Notes: generated by a model not told the origin, from the sequence alone. Positions 16,009 through 24,865 are shown, counted from the first letter of the stretch. The stretch is 64,000 nt of DNA from Nostoc sp. S4 (GCA_029379225.1 JAQYWR010000003.1:62001-126000); one strand, 5' to 3'. Program-made: numbers and translations.

Positions 16009-17655
16009 ATGTTTGCAGATAGTCCTGGAGGCTTACTCGCAGAAAAAGCCAAATCTTTTTTTATAGATACTGTGCAAAACAGTCCTGCTAGTAGATTTTT
16101 TCGCGAGCAAGCACCACCTATTTATGAGTACTTACAAGAGATAGCAATTGCCAAACTTATATACGATGAATGCACAGTTGGCGTAGAAATTAATGGAATG
16201 TTGCTTGTTTGGCGAAATCCAGCATGTCAGCCACGCCAACCACCACCACTCCCCCTCCCATCCTCACAGCCAATACAAGAGGCTTTTAGTCCAGTTTCAT
16301 GCAGTTCAGGACTACCAGCATTGAGCATTTCTCACTTACGGCGTTTTCAAAACTCTGAATATAACAACTCCATAATTAGACAAATAGATTGCGAAATACT
16401 TAAAGTTGAGTATCCCAAAGAATACCATTATATTTCTAACAATCACCAAGTTGTTTTTCAAGGTGCAAAAGTTACTGTAGGCGTCACAATTCAAACTACA
16501 GGAGATGTAACCCAAAATATCAAAGAAACCTACACATATGATATTTACCCAGGGTCAAATACAGACAGCTTTAGAGACCCATATAATTATGCTTCTTACA
16601 ATGAAGGCACTGAAGAATACACACTTTTTGGATATGTCGGCGTACTAGGTAGCGTAGTCGGTTTTGCTAAATATAACGCCAAACCAGTATCAAACTTCCT
16701 TTGGAAATACCGTGAACAGTATTATCAAACTCCCTATGTAGACAATAATGACCATCTGACTGGTCAGATAGGAATTTATCGTCAAGTGTGGGTTATTGAA
16801 AGTTTTTGTGGCAACTACAAAAAACCTCCATTACCACCACCTCCACCACGACCACCCAAAAAAAAGGACTGTTGTATGTGTTGTCCAGGGCAGGAAAATA
16901 ACGATGCCTTACTCAAGCTAATACTAAAACGCATTGGGTCTTTACCCGCAGATGTCCCAGCTAGCTACTTAACTAAAAACGGAGTGCAACCAGCACAACT
17001 TAAAAAAGTTGAAAGCCTAACACAGTTTATTGCTTGGTTTGCTGAAAGATTTGATGAAACTGTAGGCGAATTTGAAATTACTATCGATGTGGATGATGCC
17101 GATTTAACTAAAGAAGGTAAGCAAACACAAACTATTCGCCTGCCTAATCTTGCAGAATCAATCGCTGAAATGTTTTCATTGATGATTCATTTTAATATTA
17201 ATAATGAATTGATTCTTAATATCGTTAATCGAACCTTAATCGAGTCAGGACAAATCAAACAAAGTGAATTCAAGACTTACAGTGCTTTAAATGCACTCAT
17301 AGATTATGTAGGATTTCATACCACTTCCGAAGTTCAAAAAATGCCACTAAGCTTCACGGTTGGGGAACAATCCTTTGACAAGTTATTGAAAGAATCAGAG
17401 CAAAGCGTCTCAGTACTAACCTACAACGAAAAAGAAACTCTGATTGCCAAAATGCAATCTCTTTTGCAAGCTGCTGCAATTACTAGAGCCGTGCATTACA
17501 AACGCACAGGCGGTAATCAACAACAGATTGCTAGCAAAATAAAAAATGATTTACTGACCTTGCTGGGTGAGAGTGGCACTATCACCGACCAAGTAAAAGC
17601 TTTCATTACAGATATTGACCAGGTATACAATGGCGTCGATAATAAATCTAAGTAG
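16009..17655 (+). CDS. Unrecognised large protein C with polyproline/Cys linker
   Basis: A 548-residue protein. The ATG at 16009 is chosen over a TTG at 16000 because it directly follows the TAA of gene B. It is built of an N-terminal 280-residue part with a Pro-rich loop (PACQPRQPPPLPLPSSQP), then KKPPLPPPPPRPPKKK immediately followed by CCMCCPG (near residue 290), then a helical acidic C-terminal part (SLTQFIAWFAERFDETVGEF..., LAESIAEMFSLMIHFNINNE). The Pro/Cys linker looks like a hinge with possible metal or disulfide cross-linking. It resembles a receptor-binding or spike protein in layout only. Confidence 0.6.
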   Translation: MFADSPGGLLAEKAKSFFIDTVQNSPASRFFREQAPPIYEYLQEIAIAKLIYDECTVGVEINGMLLVWRNPACQPRQPPPLPLPSSQPIQEAFSPVSCSSGLPALSISHLRRFQNSEYNNSIIRQIDCEILKVEYPKEYHYISNNHQVVFQGAKVTVGVTIQTTGDVTQNIKETYTYDIYPGSNTDSFRDPYNYASYNEGTEEYTLFGYVGVLGSVVGFAKYNAKPVSNFLWKYREQYYQTPYVDNNDHLTGQIGIYRQVWVIESFCGNYKKPPLPPPPPRPPKKKDCCMCCPGQENNDALLKLILKRIGSLPADVPASYLTKNGVQPAQLKKVESLTQFIAWFAERFDETVGEFEITIDVDDADLTKEGKQTQTIRLPNLAESIAEMFSLMIHFNINNELILNIVNRTLIESGQIKQSEFKTYSALNALIDYVGFHTTSEVQKMPLSFTVGEQSFDKLLKESEQSVSVLTYNEKETLIAKMQSLLQAAAITRAVHYKRTGGNQQQIASKIKNDLLTLLGESGTITDQVKAFITDIDQVYNGVDNKSK

Positions 17656-18508
17656 TAGAGTCATTCGTGCTACTGCTGTTCCCAATGGTAAAAGAGTTGT
17701 TTTAAATTCCGCATCCGCACAAGGTGGATTTTTTGGGTTTTTAGGGTCTAATGCCCAATCCTTACTAAAAGGTTTATTTTCTTTAATCTCCCAAGGATTA
17801 ACGTGGACATTTACCTCTATTTGGACAGCAATAGTAGTTGCTAACAGTTTCATATTCAATTTTAATTTCAATATCGGTGATGCTGAAATTCAGGCACAAA
17901 TTGACAATAGCTTTGTCACCATCGCTGGCTTACTAGGGCAGGCAGCAGGGAAGACACTTGGATATCTTGCCTGTGGGGCTTTACCTGCTTTGGGAGTTTT
18001 CGTCATTAGTCCTACGGTTTTTGAAGCGATCGCCCCAAAAATAACAGAGGAACTTCTAGAACAACTAGCGAGCGAATATTCAACAATTATCTATCAAAGC
18101 TCTCGGCTGCTTCTAAATGCTGGATTTCTGTGGCTATACGGTAGTATTCGCCGTACTTTCCGGGGAAGTGATAACGATTTAAAAAATCGTTTGAAAGCAG
18201 CAGGTGCAAACGAAGAAAAAATTAAACAAGAACTAGAAACTAGAAGTAAACCGTTTGTTCTTTCTCAAAAAATACAAGAACGTGTTGACTCAATCCAAGG
18301 TAAAAAGACCAGAGCATTTGTTGACCAAGCTTACCAAGAATTTGGTGTGGCTTGTACAGAAGCGGGTTATGTAGTAGCAGGTGCGTTGGATTCTTATATT
18401 TATCAAAAAAATCTTGTTAATAATCAAAATCTAATTGAAATCCAATTTGATAATAATAACAATCCGGTGGTTAGAGAAGTTACTACAGTAAATATTCAAC
18501 CACATTAA
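17630..18508 (+). CDS. Unrecognised membrane protein D
   Basis: About 292 residues. The start is taken at the ATG at 17630 (MASIINLSSRVIRATAVPNG), which overlaps the end of gene C by 26 bases; an upstream TTG (17615) is less likely. Hydrophobic segments lie at about residues 45-75 (LISQGLTWTFTSIWTAIVVA) and 105-135 (GYLACGALPALGVFVISPTV), with a third near SRLLLNAGFLWLYG. A charged helical stretch (LKNRLKAAGANEEKIKQELE) follows. It could be a membrane component of a virus-like particle or of its assembly or lysis machinery. Confidence 0.6.
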   Translation: MASIINLSSRVIRATAVPNGKRVVLNSASAQGGFFGFLGSNAQSLLKGLFSLISQGLTWTFTSIWTAIVVANSFIFNFNFNIGDAEIQAQIDNSFVTIAGLLGQAAGKTLGYLACGALPALGVFVISPTVFEAIAPKITEELLEQLASEYSTIIYQSSRLLLNAGFLWLYGSIRRTFRGSDNDLKNRLKAAGANEEKIKQELETRSKPFVLSQKIQERVDSIQGKKTRAFVDQAYQEFGVACTEAGYVVAGALDSYIYQKNLVNNQNLIEIQFDNNNNPVVREVTTVNIQPH

Positions 18509-18983
18509 TAATCGGTTTACCACTGGAATTGATGGAGACTGTAAAGGGTATAGTTGCGCTACCACTGAATACAGCATTATCACCATCGTAGCTAAAGTTA
18601 GTATAATTATTTCCGGCTGAATTACTAGTATTATCAGCTTCTTTACTTTGCAAATAAGACGCTATTTCTATTAATGATTGGGCGGCGGTAGAACTTTTAA
18701 AAGTTCCGTTGCTGCCACTACTAAAACCCAAATTTGTGAGATATTCGCTAGCAGTTAATTCGATGCTACCTGTAGCCGTAATTGTTGGGACAGAAGGAAT
18801 ACTAAAAGAAATTGCTACCGAACCCGTGTTGACGTTGAAATCAAGAGTTACGTAATTACGCTTATTTGGATTAATTGTTGTATCTGCTTCGCCATTTTTG
18901 AGAAAAGTTACAAGCTCAATCAGTGCATTTTCGGCGCTGGTTGATTTTAAAGTGCCGTTGGTTCCAGGTATTACGGAGGTCAT
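18483..18983 (-). CDS. Duplicated-domain beta protein E, on the opposite strand
   Basis: A 166-residue Ser/Thr/Asn-rich protein made of two about 80-residue copies. GTNGTLKSTSAENALIELV aligns with GSNGTFKSSTAAQSLIEIA, NKRNYVTLDFNVNTGSVAIS aligns with NNYTNFSYDGDNAVFSGSAT, and both copies end near ...EYL. There is no signal peptide. It is the only leftward gene inside the rightward block and its 3' end overlaps the end of gene D by 26 bp. It looks like a small surface or decoration protein, possibly an inserted cassette. Confidence 0.65.
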   Translation of the reverse strand: MTSVIPGTNGTLKSTSAENALIELVTFLKNGEADTTINPNKRNYVTLDFNVNTGSVAISFSIPSVPTITATGSIELTASEYLTNLGFSSGSNGTFKSSTAAQSLIEIASYLQSKEADNTSNSAGNNYTNFSYDGDNAVFSGSATIPFTVSINSSGKPIINVVEYLL

Positions 18984-19121
18984 AGTTACCTTTGAAAAAT
19001 CGTCTAATAAAAATGCAAACCCTTTGGGTTTATGTTATAACGCGAGGCTGAAAAACATTATATATTCAATTTTCTTTTGGGCAGTATTAATTTAGACCCC
19101 TAAACTTTAAAGGTTAAAGAT
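18984..19121. promoter_or_regulatory. Divergent intergenic region between E and F
   Basis: This 138-bp spacer must hold promoters for the leftward gene E and the rightward gene F. It contains a tight palindrome AAACCCTTTGGGTTT (19017-19031) and a TATGTTATAACG stretch resembling a -10 region. No definite promoter can be set. Confidence 0.4.
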
Positions 19122-19709
19122 ATGGCTCGACGGTTTAATAATTTAAAATCAGCTTTGAGATATTTACGCCCTCCGGGAGCAAATGAAAACTCTGTAGTTC
19201 CAGACGCGCCAGAAGGAACGCAATTAAGGAAATTTCAGGACTTTAAAGCGGGCAAAGTAGTTGTTAAGATTACTCGCAATGCAGATAGCCTCCCTGGTAA
19301 CGAAACCTTTTGCTCTCTCAAAGCTTTTGCTGATTTGAGTACCTCTACTACCAGATACTTGGTTAATATTTCAGGCAGGGCATTGTCTGGTATTGCAAAC
19401 ACAGGTTTAAATGCTTCAGATGATTTAAATATTGATACGACTCCAGCAAATAATGTCGGGTTGGAGAAAGTTAAAGGTTTTGTACCAGCCAAAGCTACTG
19501 TTTCAGTTATCCCAACAGGTGCTGGCTCACCAACTCAATCAAAAATAACTGGAAATAGCTACAAAAAGAAAACAACAAAAACATATACTTATCCTTTTGG
19601 TATTGGTACAACACACAACACCTACAAAAGCGTTAAAGCTGCAATTATTGCTAAGGTTGCGGCTGGAGACGCTAATCGTAGTGTATCTTTCAAAGCTGAG
19701 AAATTTTAA
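19122..19709 (+). CDS. Unrecognised protein F, candidate major structural protein
   Basis: A 195-residue basic protein. The N-terminus (MARRFNNLKSALRYLRPPGA) is basic and proline-kinked. The body is beta-rich and Ser/Thr/Gly-rich (KVVVKITRNADSLPGNETFC, TRYLVNISGRALSGIANTGL). The C-terminus includes KKKTTKTYTYPFGIGTTHNT. Its size, strand content, separate promoter region and position suggest an abundant structural subunit; this is inference. No homologue family is recognised. Confidence 0.55.
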   Translation: MARRFNNLKSALRYLRPPGANENSVVPDAPEGTQLRKFQDFKAGKVVVKITRNADSLPGNETFCSLKAFADLSTSTTRYLVNISGRALSGIANTGLNASDDLNIDTTPANNVGLEKVKGFVPAKATVSVIPTGAGSPTQSKITGNSYKKKTTKTYTYPFGIGTTHNTYKSVKAAIIAKVAAGDANRSVSFKAEKF

Positions 19710-19711
19710 TT

Positions 19712-19945
19712 ATGCTTGAAGGCATTCTGGAGTTAAGTATTGTTACAACTGAGGGAATGTCTGAGAGTGAATCATTGAAACTAATCGAGCAATTAGAATG
19801 TGCTGAACTGGCTCAACAACGTTTTATTCAAGGCTCGATTAGTTTTGAAGATTATCTAGATATTCTTGAGTTGTGCGAAGTTGATATTGATGATTACTTA
19901 GAAATAGTTGATGAGAATCTTGAAACGGCAGTAATCGTTGTTTAA
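19712..19945 (+). CDS. Small acidic protein G
   Basis: A 77-residue acidic protein two bases downstream of gene F. It has two helices (SLKLIEQLECAELAQQRFIQ, then ISFEDYLDILELCEVDIDDY) and a hydrophobic C-terminus (ETAVIVV). The acidic character opposite a basic neighbour suggests a partner or scaffold for F, which is speculation. Unknown family. Confidence 0.6.
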   Translation: MLEGILELSIVTTEGMSESESLKLIEQLECAELAQQRFIQGSISFEDYLDILELCEVDIDDYLEIVDENLETAVIVV

Positions 19946-19986
19946 GACTTATTCAAAGCTGCAACTCAGTTGAAAAATAGTTAGTT

Positions 19987-20469
19987 ATGAGTAACCCAGT
20001 TTTACAACTTGGCAACTCAAGTAACTGGGAAAGCGTTTACACAAGTTCAGTGAATGCAGTAGTTAGTGCTGATGGTCAAAGTTATAGACCAATTCCCACA
20101 ATTACAATTCCAATACTGCTGGATAAGCACATCATCGCAGTTTCAGTTACTTGTAGTACTGCTAAGCCAACTTGGTATTTTGGTGGTTTTATCAATCAAA
20201 AAATTGCTTTAGGGATACTGGTTGGAGGATTGCCAGATTCTGAGGCTGTACAAAAGCGCAAAATCTGGCTCAACCGAATTACTTTAATTATCTTTCCGAA
20301 GCTGACTGAGACTTATTCACTTTCGCTTGATGTTCCTAAGTGGTTTCAAGATGTCAGTTTTAGTGTCTTTAAATATATTGGGACTGAATCTGATACTACG
20401 GAAGATTTGATTAATCAAGTTATTAATGTAGATTTACCACGAATTGAAAGTAAAATTGATGCTCTTTAA
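19987..20469 (+). CDS. Unrecognised beta-rich protein H
   Basis: A 160-residue protein (PTITIPILLDKHIIAVSVTC, then KIWLNRITLIIFPKLTETYS) with alternating strands typical of a beta-sandwich and a short C-terminal helix (EDLINQVINVDLPRIESKID). No signal peptide. It lies in the same rightward run as F and G. A minor structural protein of the putative particle is possible. Confidence 0.55.
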   Translation: MSNPVLQLGNSSNWESVYTSSVNAVVSADGQSYRPIPTITIPILLDKHIIAVSVTCSTAKPTWYFGGFINQKIALGILVGGLPDSEAVQKRKIWLNRITLIIFPKLTETYSLSLDVPKWFQDVSFSVFKYIGTESDTTEDLINQVINVDLPRIESKIDAL

Positions 20470-20539
20470 ATTCTCAATTTGGGTATCAATTAGCTGTTTA
20501 TTAATGCTCAATAACTTTTGCCAATGTCCACTACATACA

Positions 20540-20899
20540 ATGGTTGACTTAAAAAACTCAATTGATTTATTATTAGGAATTTTCGCGCTGGTTGCTATCG
20601 TCTATCGGATCAGCCACATGGAGGCAGCAATTTATCGAGAAATTGATAAGGTTTCAGATGAACTTAGAAAAGAAGTGCATCTAATTCAAATGGATTTCTT
20701 TACACATAAAACTGATTATACAGTTCGTAAGGAATGGCAATCTGATGTGGCACGCGGATTGAAACAGATGATTAAGCACAAATTCAGTAGGTTGAATTTT
20801 CATATTATTGATATCCAACGCCACTTAGAAAAACAAACTGGGTTTATTGTTCGCTCTCAACCTGTCGCTGACCCAGATGAAGACGAAAATGAAAATTAA
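20540..20899 (+). CDS. Membrane-anchored coiled-coil protein I
   Basis: About 119 residues from the ATG at 20540; the frame is open to 20444, overlapping gene H, and that longer form adds a hydrophobic Cys-rich leader. It has one membrane segment (SIDLLLGIFALVAIVYRISH) followed by an amphipathic coiled coil (EAAIYREIDKVSDELRKEVH, then LIQMDFFTHK) and an acidic tail. The layout resembles phage spanin or holin-associated proteins and lies directly before the holin-like gene J. Confidence 0.6.
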   Translation: MVDLKNSIDLLLGIFALVAIVYRISHMEAAIYREIDKVSDELRKEVHLIQMDFFTHKTDYTVRKEWQSDVARGLKQMIKHKFSRLNFHIIDIQRHLEKQTGFIVRSQPVADPDEDENEN

Positions 20900-20951
20900 C
20901 TTTTAAGTTTGGGAATACTATCAACACATCAATGAAGGAGAAATAATCTAA

Positions 20952-21140
20952 ATGTCTAAATCAACTCTCAACACTGTTAGCACAATCGTAGGTCTAATTG
21001 CAGCTGGTTCCAGCTTACTTGGCAGCACTGGGGTGATTAATCACGGTGTCGCTAGCACCATCAGCGGTTTTGCTACTGCCATACTGGGTTATTTGGTACA
21101 CCAACCTGCTGCTGACGAGCAGCCACAACCTCAAAAGTAA
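20952..21140 (+). CDS. Small holin-like membrane protein J
   Basis: A 62-residue protein with two predicted membrane helices (TVSTIVGLIAAGSSLLGSTG, then VASTISGFATAILGYLVHQP) and a short charged Pro/Gln tail, the usual holin topology. A good AAGGAGA Shine-Dalgarno sequence lies at 20935. Its position beside a membrane coiled-coil protein and before the LamG protein supports a lysis or membrane role. Confidence 0.65.
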   Translation: MSKSTLNTVSTIVGLIAAGSSLLGSTGVINHGVASTISGFATAILGYLVHQPAADEQPQPQK

Positions 21141-21150
21141 TTAGGTAAGT

Positions 21151-21972
21151 ATGCCATTAGTAAAAGCGTCAAAAGGACAAGATAGCCCTAGCGGAATATC
21201 ACTGCCTACCGAGATTAGAACAAGTGCAAATGATGCCGATTATGTATTTATGATTGACGCATCAGGCGCACCCTACAAAATTACTAAGGCTAATTTCTTA
21301 GCTGGTTTATCAAGTGGAACAACTAGCGGTGGAACTAGCGGTGGTACAAATTTAAATTCTTCGTTAATCTTCGGTTCGCATTTTGAAAGTTTGATAGATG
21401 TCAAAGGTCATACAATAGCTGGTGGTGCTGTAATTAGTGGTGACCAGAAATATTTTGGCTCATCGTCTTTATACTGTGATGGTTCCGCTGCATCTTACGC
21501 CACTGTTTCAGATCCTAATAGTGACTTTAGTATTGCTGATAGCGAGAATTTCACTTTTGCGAGTTTTCTTCATTTTATAGCTTTACCAAGTGCTTACGGT
21601 TTTGCACCTTTTCTACAAATAGGCAGCAATCTTGGAACTAATGGTTTTAGAGTTGGTTGGGATAATGAAACAGGAGGATTGATTCAACTGTTTTTAGGTG
21701 GCACGGATTTTTATTTCCCTTGGGCACCAAGTATTAATACTTGGTATTATTTCAGTTTAGAAAGAAATAATGGTTCTGTAATTTGTAAAATTGATGGCAG
21801 TCAGATTGGAAATTCAATTAATAAAGCATCTGCAATTGTTGGTGGTAGCAACATATTAATTGGCGGTGCTAGTGCTGCCACATCACAAAGAATGAGAGGT
21901 TACTTTGATGAACTGATTTTTTCTAGAAGTTATCTAGCAATTACTAGTAAACCAACACAAGCATTTTCTTAA
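21151..21972 (+). CDS. LamG/concanavalin-fold protein K with tail-fibre-like N-terminus
   Basis: A 273-residue protein. Residues 1-55 contain the motif ADYVFMIDASGAPYKITKAN, the short N-terminal attachment module typical of phage tail-fibre and baseplate proteins. A Gly/Ser/Thr linker follows (SSGTTSGGTSGGT). Residues about 70-265 form a LamG-type beta-sandwich (KYFGSSSLYCDGSAASYATV, NTWYYFSLERNNGSVICKID, then GYFDELIFSRS), normally a carbohydrate-binding or surface-binding fold. It starts 11 bp after gene J and closes the block. It is the strongest hint that the block is virus-derived: a receptor-binding protein. Confidence 0.78.
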   Translation: MPLVKASKGQDSPSGISLPTEIRTSANDADYVFMIDASGAPYKITKANFLAGLSSGTTSGGTSGGTNLNSSLIFGSHFESLIDVKGHTIAGGAVISGDQKYFGSSSLYCDGSAASYATVSDPNSDFSIADSENFTFASFLHFIALPSAYGFAPFLQIGSNLGTNGFRVGWDNETGGLIQLFLGGTDFYFPWAPSINTWYYFSLERNNGSVICKIDGSQIGNSINKASAIVGGSNILIGGASAATSQRMRGYFDELIFSRSYLAITSKPTQAFS

Positions 21973-22121
21973 TTAAATGCCTATTGAGTATTACATCCGC
22001 TTCACACACGTGTTAAAAGGCTCTGGCGTCGATGACTCCTGTGGGGATTCTCTTTAACTAGTTGCGCTCTCAATTCCCCAAGCACTTGTCTAAATTTTTT
22101 CTATGTATATTTACTTAGAAT

Positions 22122-23003
22122 TTATTGATTCATTTCCAGCAGTTGAGGAACTGTTACAAATCGGTAGCCTTGCTGTTTAAGTCCACTAATGATTTGTGGT
22201 AATGCTTGTACAGTTCTTTCCCGATTACCCCCCCCATCGTGCATTAAAACAATAGAACCGGGTTTGGCACCTTTCAACACATTATTTACAAATGCTTGAG
22301 GTTTAGCATGAGGGTCAGTATCAGCCGAAGTTAACGACCACATCACTATAGTATCTTTCTGGTTTTTAGCATAGGCGGCTAGTCCATTGTTTAAAAAGCC
22401 TCCTGGAGGACGAAACAAAGAAGTTTTGACACCTGTAGTTTTATAAATCAGGTCAGCTGTGCGTTCAATTTCACTTTTGGCTGTGGCTTCATCCATCCGC
22501 CGATACCAATGATGCCAAGTATGATTACCAATAACATATCCCTCAGCTACTTCTCGCTTTGCAAGGTCAGGATGTTCTTGTAAGGCTTGTCCTACCAAAA
22601 AAAATGTTGCCTTAACTTGATTTTTATCGAGAATATCTAATATTTGTGAGGTTGTATTTTGCCAAGGGCCATCATCAATAGTCAGAGCAATAACTTTATC
22701 ATTGTTATGAAGTTGGGCGTGATAAACAATTTTTCCCTGATATTGAGTTGGTACGGTAAAGATAAGGTTTTGTACTTTGGGTGGTGACGACAACTGAGTG
22801 TTAACTAATTTGTGAAGCTGTTTTGTTGGAATCTGTAGAGTTGGCGATAAATTTACGGGCTGATTTATCTTTGAGAAGAAAGTATTTGGTGCAGTGCTAC
22901 AAGCTGTGGTCAAATTAGCAACAGAACTGATAATTGTGACAATACCAATTATCTTTTGAGGCTTAGGGCAATTTTTTATCATGTAATTTTTCCAAAAACT
23001 CAC
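22122..23003 (-). CDS. Polysaccharide deacetylase (NodB domain), probable lipoprotein
   Basis: A 293-residue carbohydrate esterase family 4 protein that removes N- or O-acetyl groups from glycans such as peptidoglycan or exopolysaccharide. Visible motifs are TIDDGPW (catalytic/metal Asp), HTWHH (metal His pair) and RPPGG, with a final VLMHDGG. The N-terminus has a hydrophobic segment ending ANLTTAC, a possible lipobox. The start at 23003 gives basic residues before the hydrophobic core. It stands alone at the right border of the island. Confidence 0.9.
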   Translation of the reverse strand: MSFWKNYMIKNCPKPQKIIGIVTIISSVANLTTACSTAPNTFFSKINQPVNLSPTLQIPTKQLHKLVNTQLSSPPKVQNLIFTVPTQYQGKIVYHAQLHNNDKVIALTIDDGPWQNTTSQILDILDKNQVKATFFLVGQALQEHPDLAKREVAEGYVIGNHTWHHWYRRMDEATAKSEIERTADLIYKTTGVKTSLFRPPGGFLNNGLAAYAKNQKDTIVMWSLTSADTDPHAKPQAFVNNVLKGAKPGSIVLMHDGGGNRERTVQALPQIISGLKQQGYRFVTVPQLLEMNQ

Positions 23004-23414
23004 CCAATGATAGACTATAGTTTTGCTTTTGGGAGGAGAACAAATTTGAAAGCACTGAGTACTGAGTCACCAAAGTTTAAATGCTTGTAGTCAAGCTGTG
23101 GTTTTAACTTATGGCTGAACGCTAAGTAAGAGACTTTGAAAAAATTAATTATCGAAAAACTTTTTGCTCAATTTCTGCTTCACAACTTAGATAATCAATT
23201 TAGCTTCGTAAGCTACTTGCGCGATCGTGGTTATTCTAAAGTCTGTAAATTAGGACTTACGCAAGTGTTATATTTTTTTGGCAGAGGTTGAAACAACTCA
23301 AAAGTCCAAAATCTAATTTTTGACCTTTGACTTTTGACTTAAGAGCAGGGGCTGATCCTTGAGTGTTAACCTTCATAATGAAAGATAGATGTGCCAGTTG
23401 CCTAAGCCCTGTCC
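23004..23414. other. Intergenic region with a lone element end
   Basis: 411 bases without a gene. It contains one AGGACTTACGCAAGTG element end (23252-23270) and otherwise AT-rich sequence. The upstream part probably holds the promoter of the leftward deacetylase. Confidence 0.5.
23252..23270. repeat. Solo end of the AGGACTTACGCA repeat family
   Basis: AGGACTTACGCAAGTGTTA matches the terminal sequence of the palindromic element at 32704-32874. No partner inverted copy is seen nearby. Confidence 0.6.
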
Positions 23415-24614
23415 ATGAAACGTTATCAACACAAACGATCGCAGCGGCGTCAGCTAACATCCCGTTGGATTGGAATAGCGATCGCCTTCTATGCTTTCAT
23501 CGCCATTGGCATTGCCGAAGCTGGGCTGGGGGTGCTGTTACCGTCCATCCTGTCTACTTACCAACTGACTCCAGCAACTGTGACCCTGCTGTTTGTCAGT
23601 CAAATTAGTGGATACATTGTTGCTGCCTTCAGCAGTAGTTTGGTCAGTAGCCGTTTAGGGCTGGCGCGAATGCTCCTGATTGCTGCCAGTGCCCTGACAA
23701 GTGCGCTGCTCATTTATGCCCTGTCCCCCTACTGGTCGATCGTGGTCATTGCAGGAACCTTACTGGGGCTGGGGATTGGTTTAATTGATGCAGGCATCAA
23801 CACCTACATTGTGCAGGACTCGCGGAGTGCAAATCTAATCGGTTCGCTTCATGCCTTCTATGGCATTGGCGCATTCCTGGGGCCGACGGTGGCAACGACG
23901 CTGTTAGCTGTTGGTATAAATTGGCGGCAAGTGTATCTGGTCTTAGCCAGTGTGGTCAGTGTATTAGTAATAGGTCTTATCAGCGTCATTCTCTGTCGCT
24001 ATCAGCCGATGATGGCAAGGGTAACGACATCTGAGACGACTGCGGTTGCAAATTTGCAGCGAGCGCTTCATTATCCTACTGTGCTGTTAACCGGGCTGCT
24101 CTTGCTGGTGTATGTGGGCACTGAAGCCTCGGTTGGTAACTGGGCATACACAGTACAATCTGTTGCCCGACAAACACCTAAATTGATTGCAGGATACAGT
24201 GTAAGTGCATATTGGATGGGGCTGACGATTGGACGCTTCAGTCTGAGTTACTGCTTGAAACGGCTGGGTGCCGTTCGCACCATCAGCTTATCTTTGAGTC
24301 TATTGACCATCGGTTTGGTTGCCTGGTGGCTCTTACCCAATCCGTGGATCGGCTTACCATTGATTGGCTTTGCCTTAGCCGCCATCTTCCCCGCTACTAT
24401 TTGGCTGATTCCCCAACGAGTGCCAGAACCGCTCGTGCCTGCGGCAGTGGGTTTTGCTACCAGTAGCGCCAGTTTTGGAGCAGCGATCGTGCCGACGGGA
24501 GTAGGCTGGTTGGCGAACTGGGCAGGTTTGGATATCATCCCCATGTTGATGCTGCCACCCGCAATTGTGATGATCGGTATACATTGCTGGTTAGTTCAAC
24601 ATCAGCAATCTTAA
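23415..24614 (+). CDS. Major facilitator superfamily transporter
   Basis: A 399-residue integral membrane protein with about 12 hydrophobic helices, e.g. IAIAFYAFIAIGIAEAGLGV, VVIAGTLLGLGIGLIDAGIN and PLIGFALAAIFPATIWLIP. The loop 2-3 region (SSRLGLARMLLIA) resembles the MFS signature. The glycine-rich helix 4-5 (GIGAFLGPTVATTLL) resembles the FucP/YbjJ-like subgroup. The substrate cannot be told. The Met at 23415 is followed by a basic stretch (KRYQHKRSQRRQ), as expected for a cytoplasmic N-terminus. Its base composition is GC-richer than its neighbours, hinting at transfer. Confidence 0.87.
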   Translation: MKRYQHKRSQRRQLTSRWIGIAIAFYAFIAIGIAEAGLGVLLPSILSTYQLTPATVTLLFVSQISGYIVAAFSSSLVSSRLGLARMLLIAASALTSALLIYALSPYWSIVVIAGTLLGLGIGLIDAGINTYIVQDSRSANLIGSLHAFYGIGAFLGPTVATTLLAVGINWRQVYLVLASVVSVLVIGLISVILCRYQPMMARVTTSETTAVANLQRALHYPTVLLTGLLLLVYVGTEASVGNWAYTVQSVARQTPKLIAGYSVSAYWMGLTIGRFSLSYCLKRLGAVRTISLSLSLLTIGLVAWWLLPNPWIGLPLIGFALAAIFPATIWLIPQRVPEPLVPAAVGFATSSASFGAAIVPTGVGWLANWAGLDIIPMLMLPPAIVMIGIHCWLVQHQQS

Positions 24615-24865
24615 GGAATATTGAATGATGTCACAAAGAGTTGTTAAGCGCATCTAACTGAATACTATTTCAATTTATTAAATATCTGCAAAAATATTCA
24701 TCCAAATGCTTTGAAATTTTTTGTAGATATTTTTTGATAATTTTTTATCTATTTACTAATCAAAAAATATAGCTTGATGACAGATGTTTTATCTATCACT
24801 AGAATGATGGCTACTTTGCAAATCGCAGACATAATGTGACGTGAGTAAGTATAAGACATCAAAAA

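Larger units (their letters stand above)
5658..21972. mobile_element. Accessory island (putative integrated virus-like/plasmid-like element), borders uncertain
   Basis: This stretch differs from both flanks. It has many very small unknown genes, an integrase, an IS110-like element, a regulator with an operator array, and a block of unrecognised structural-looking genes with a LamG/tail-fibre-like protein. Flanking genes (metallopeptidase, polysaccharide deacetylase) look like ordinary chromosome. I could not find matching direct repeats (att sites) at the ends, so the borders are drawn at gene edges. Confidence 0.5.

Noticed and set aside
14473-21972. Ordinary tailed prophage
   Set aside because: No terminase, portal, major capsid, tape measure or tail tube gene could be recognised, so a standard prophage label is not supported.
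5658-21972. Attachment-site direct repeats at the island ends
   Set aside because: I compared the sequence near both ends by eye and found no convincing shared repeat.
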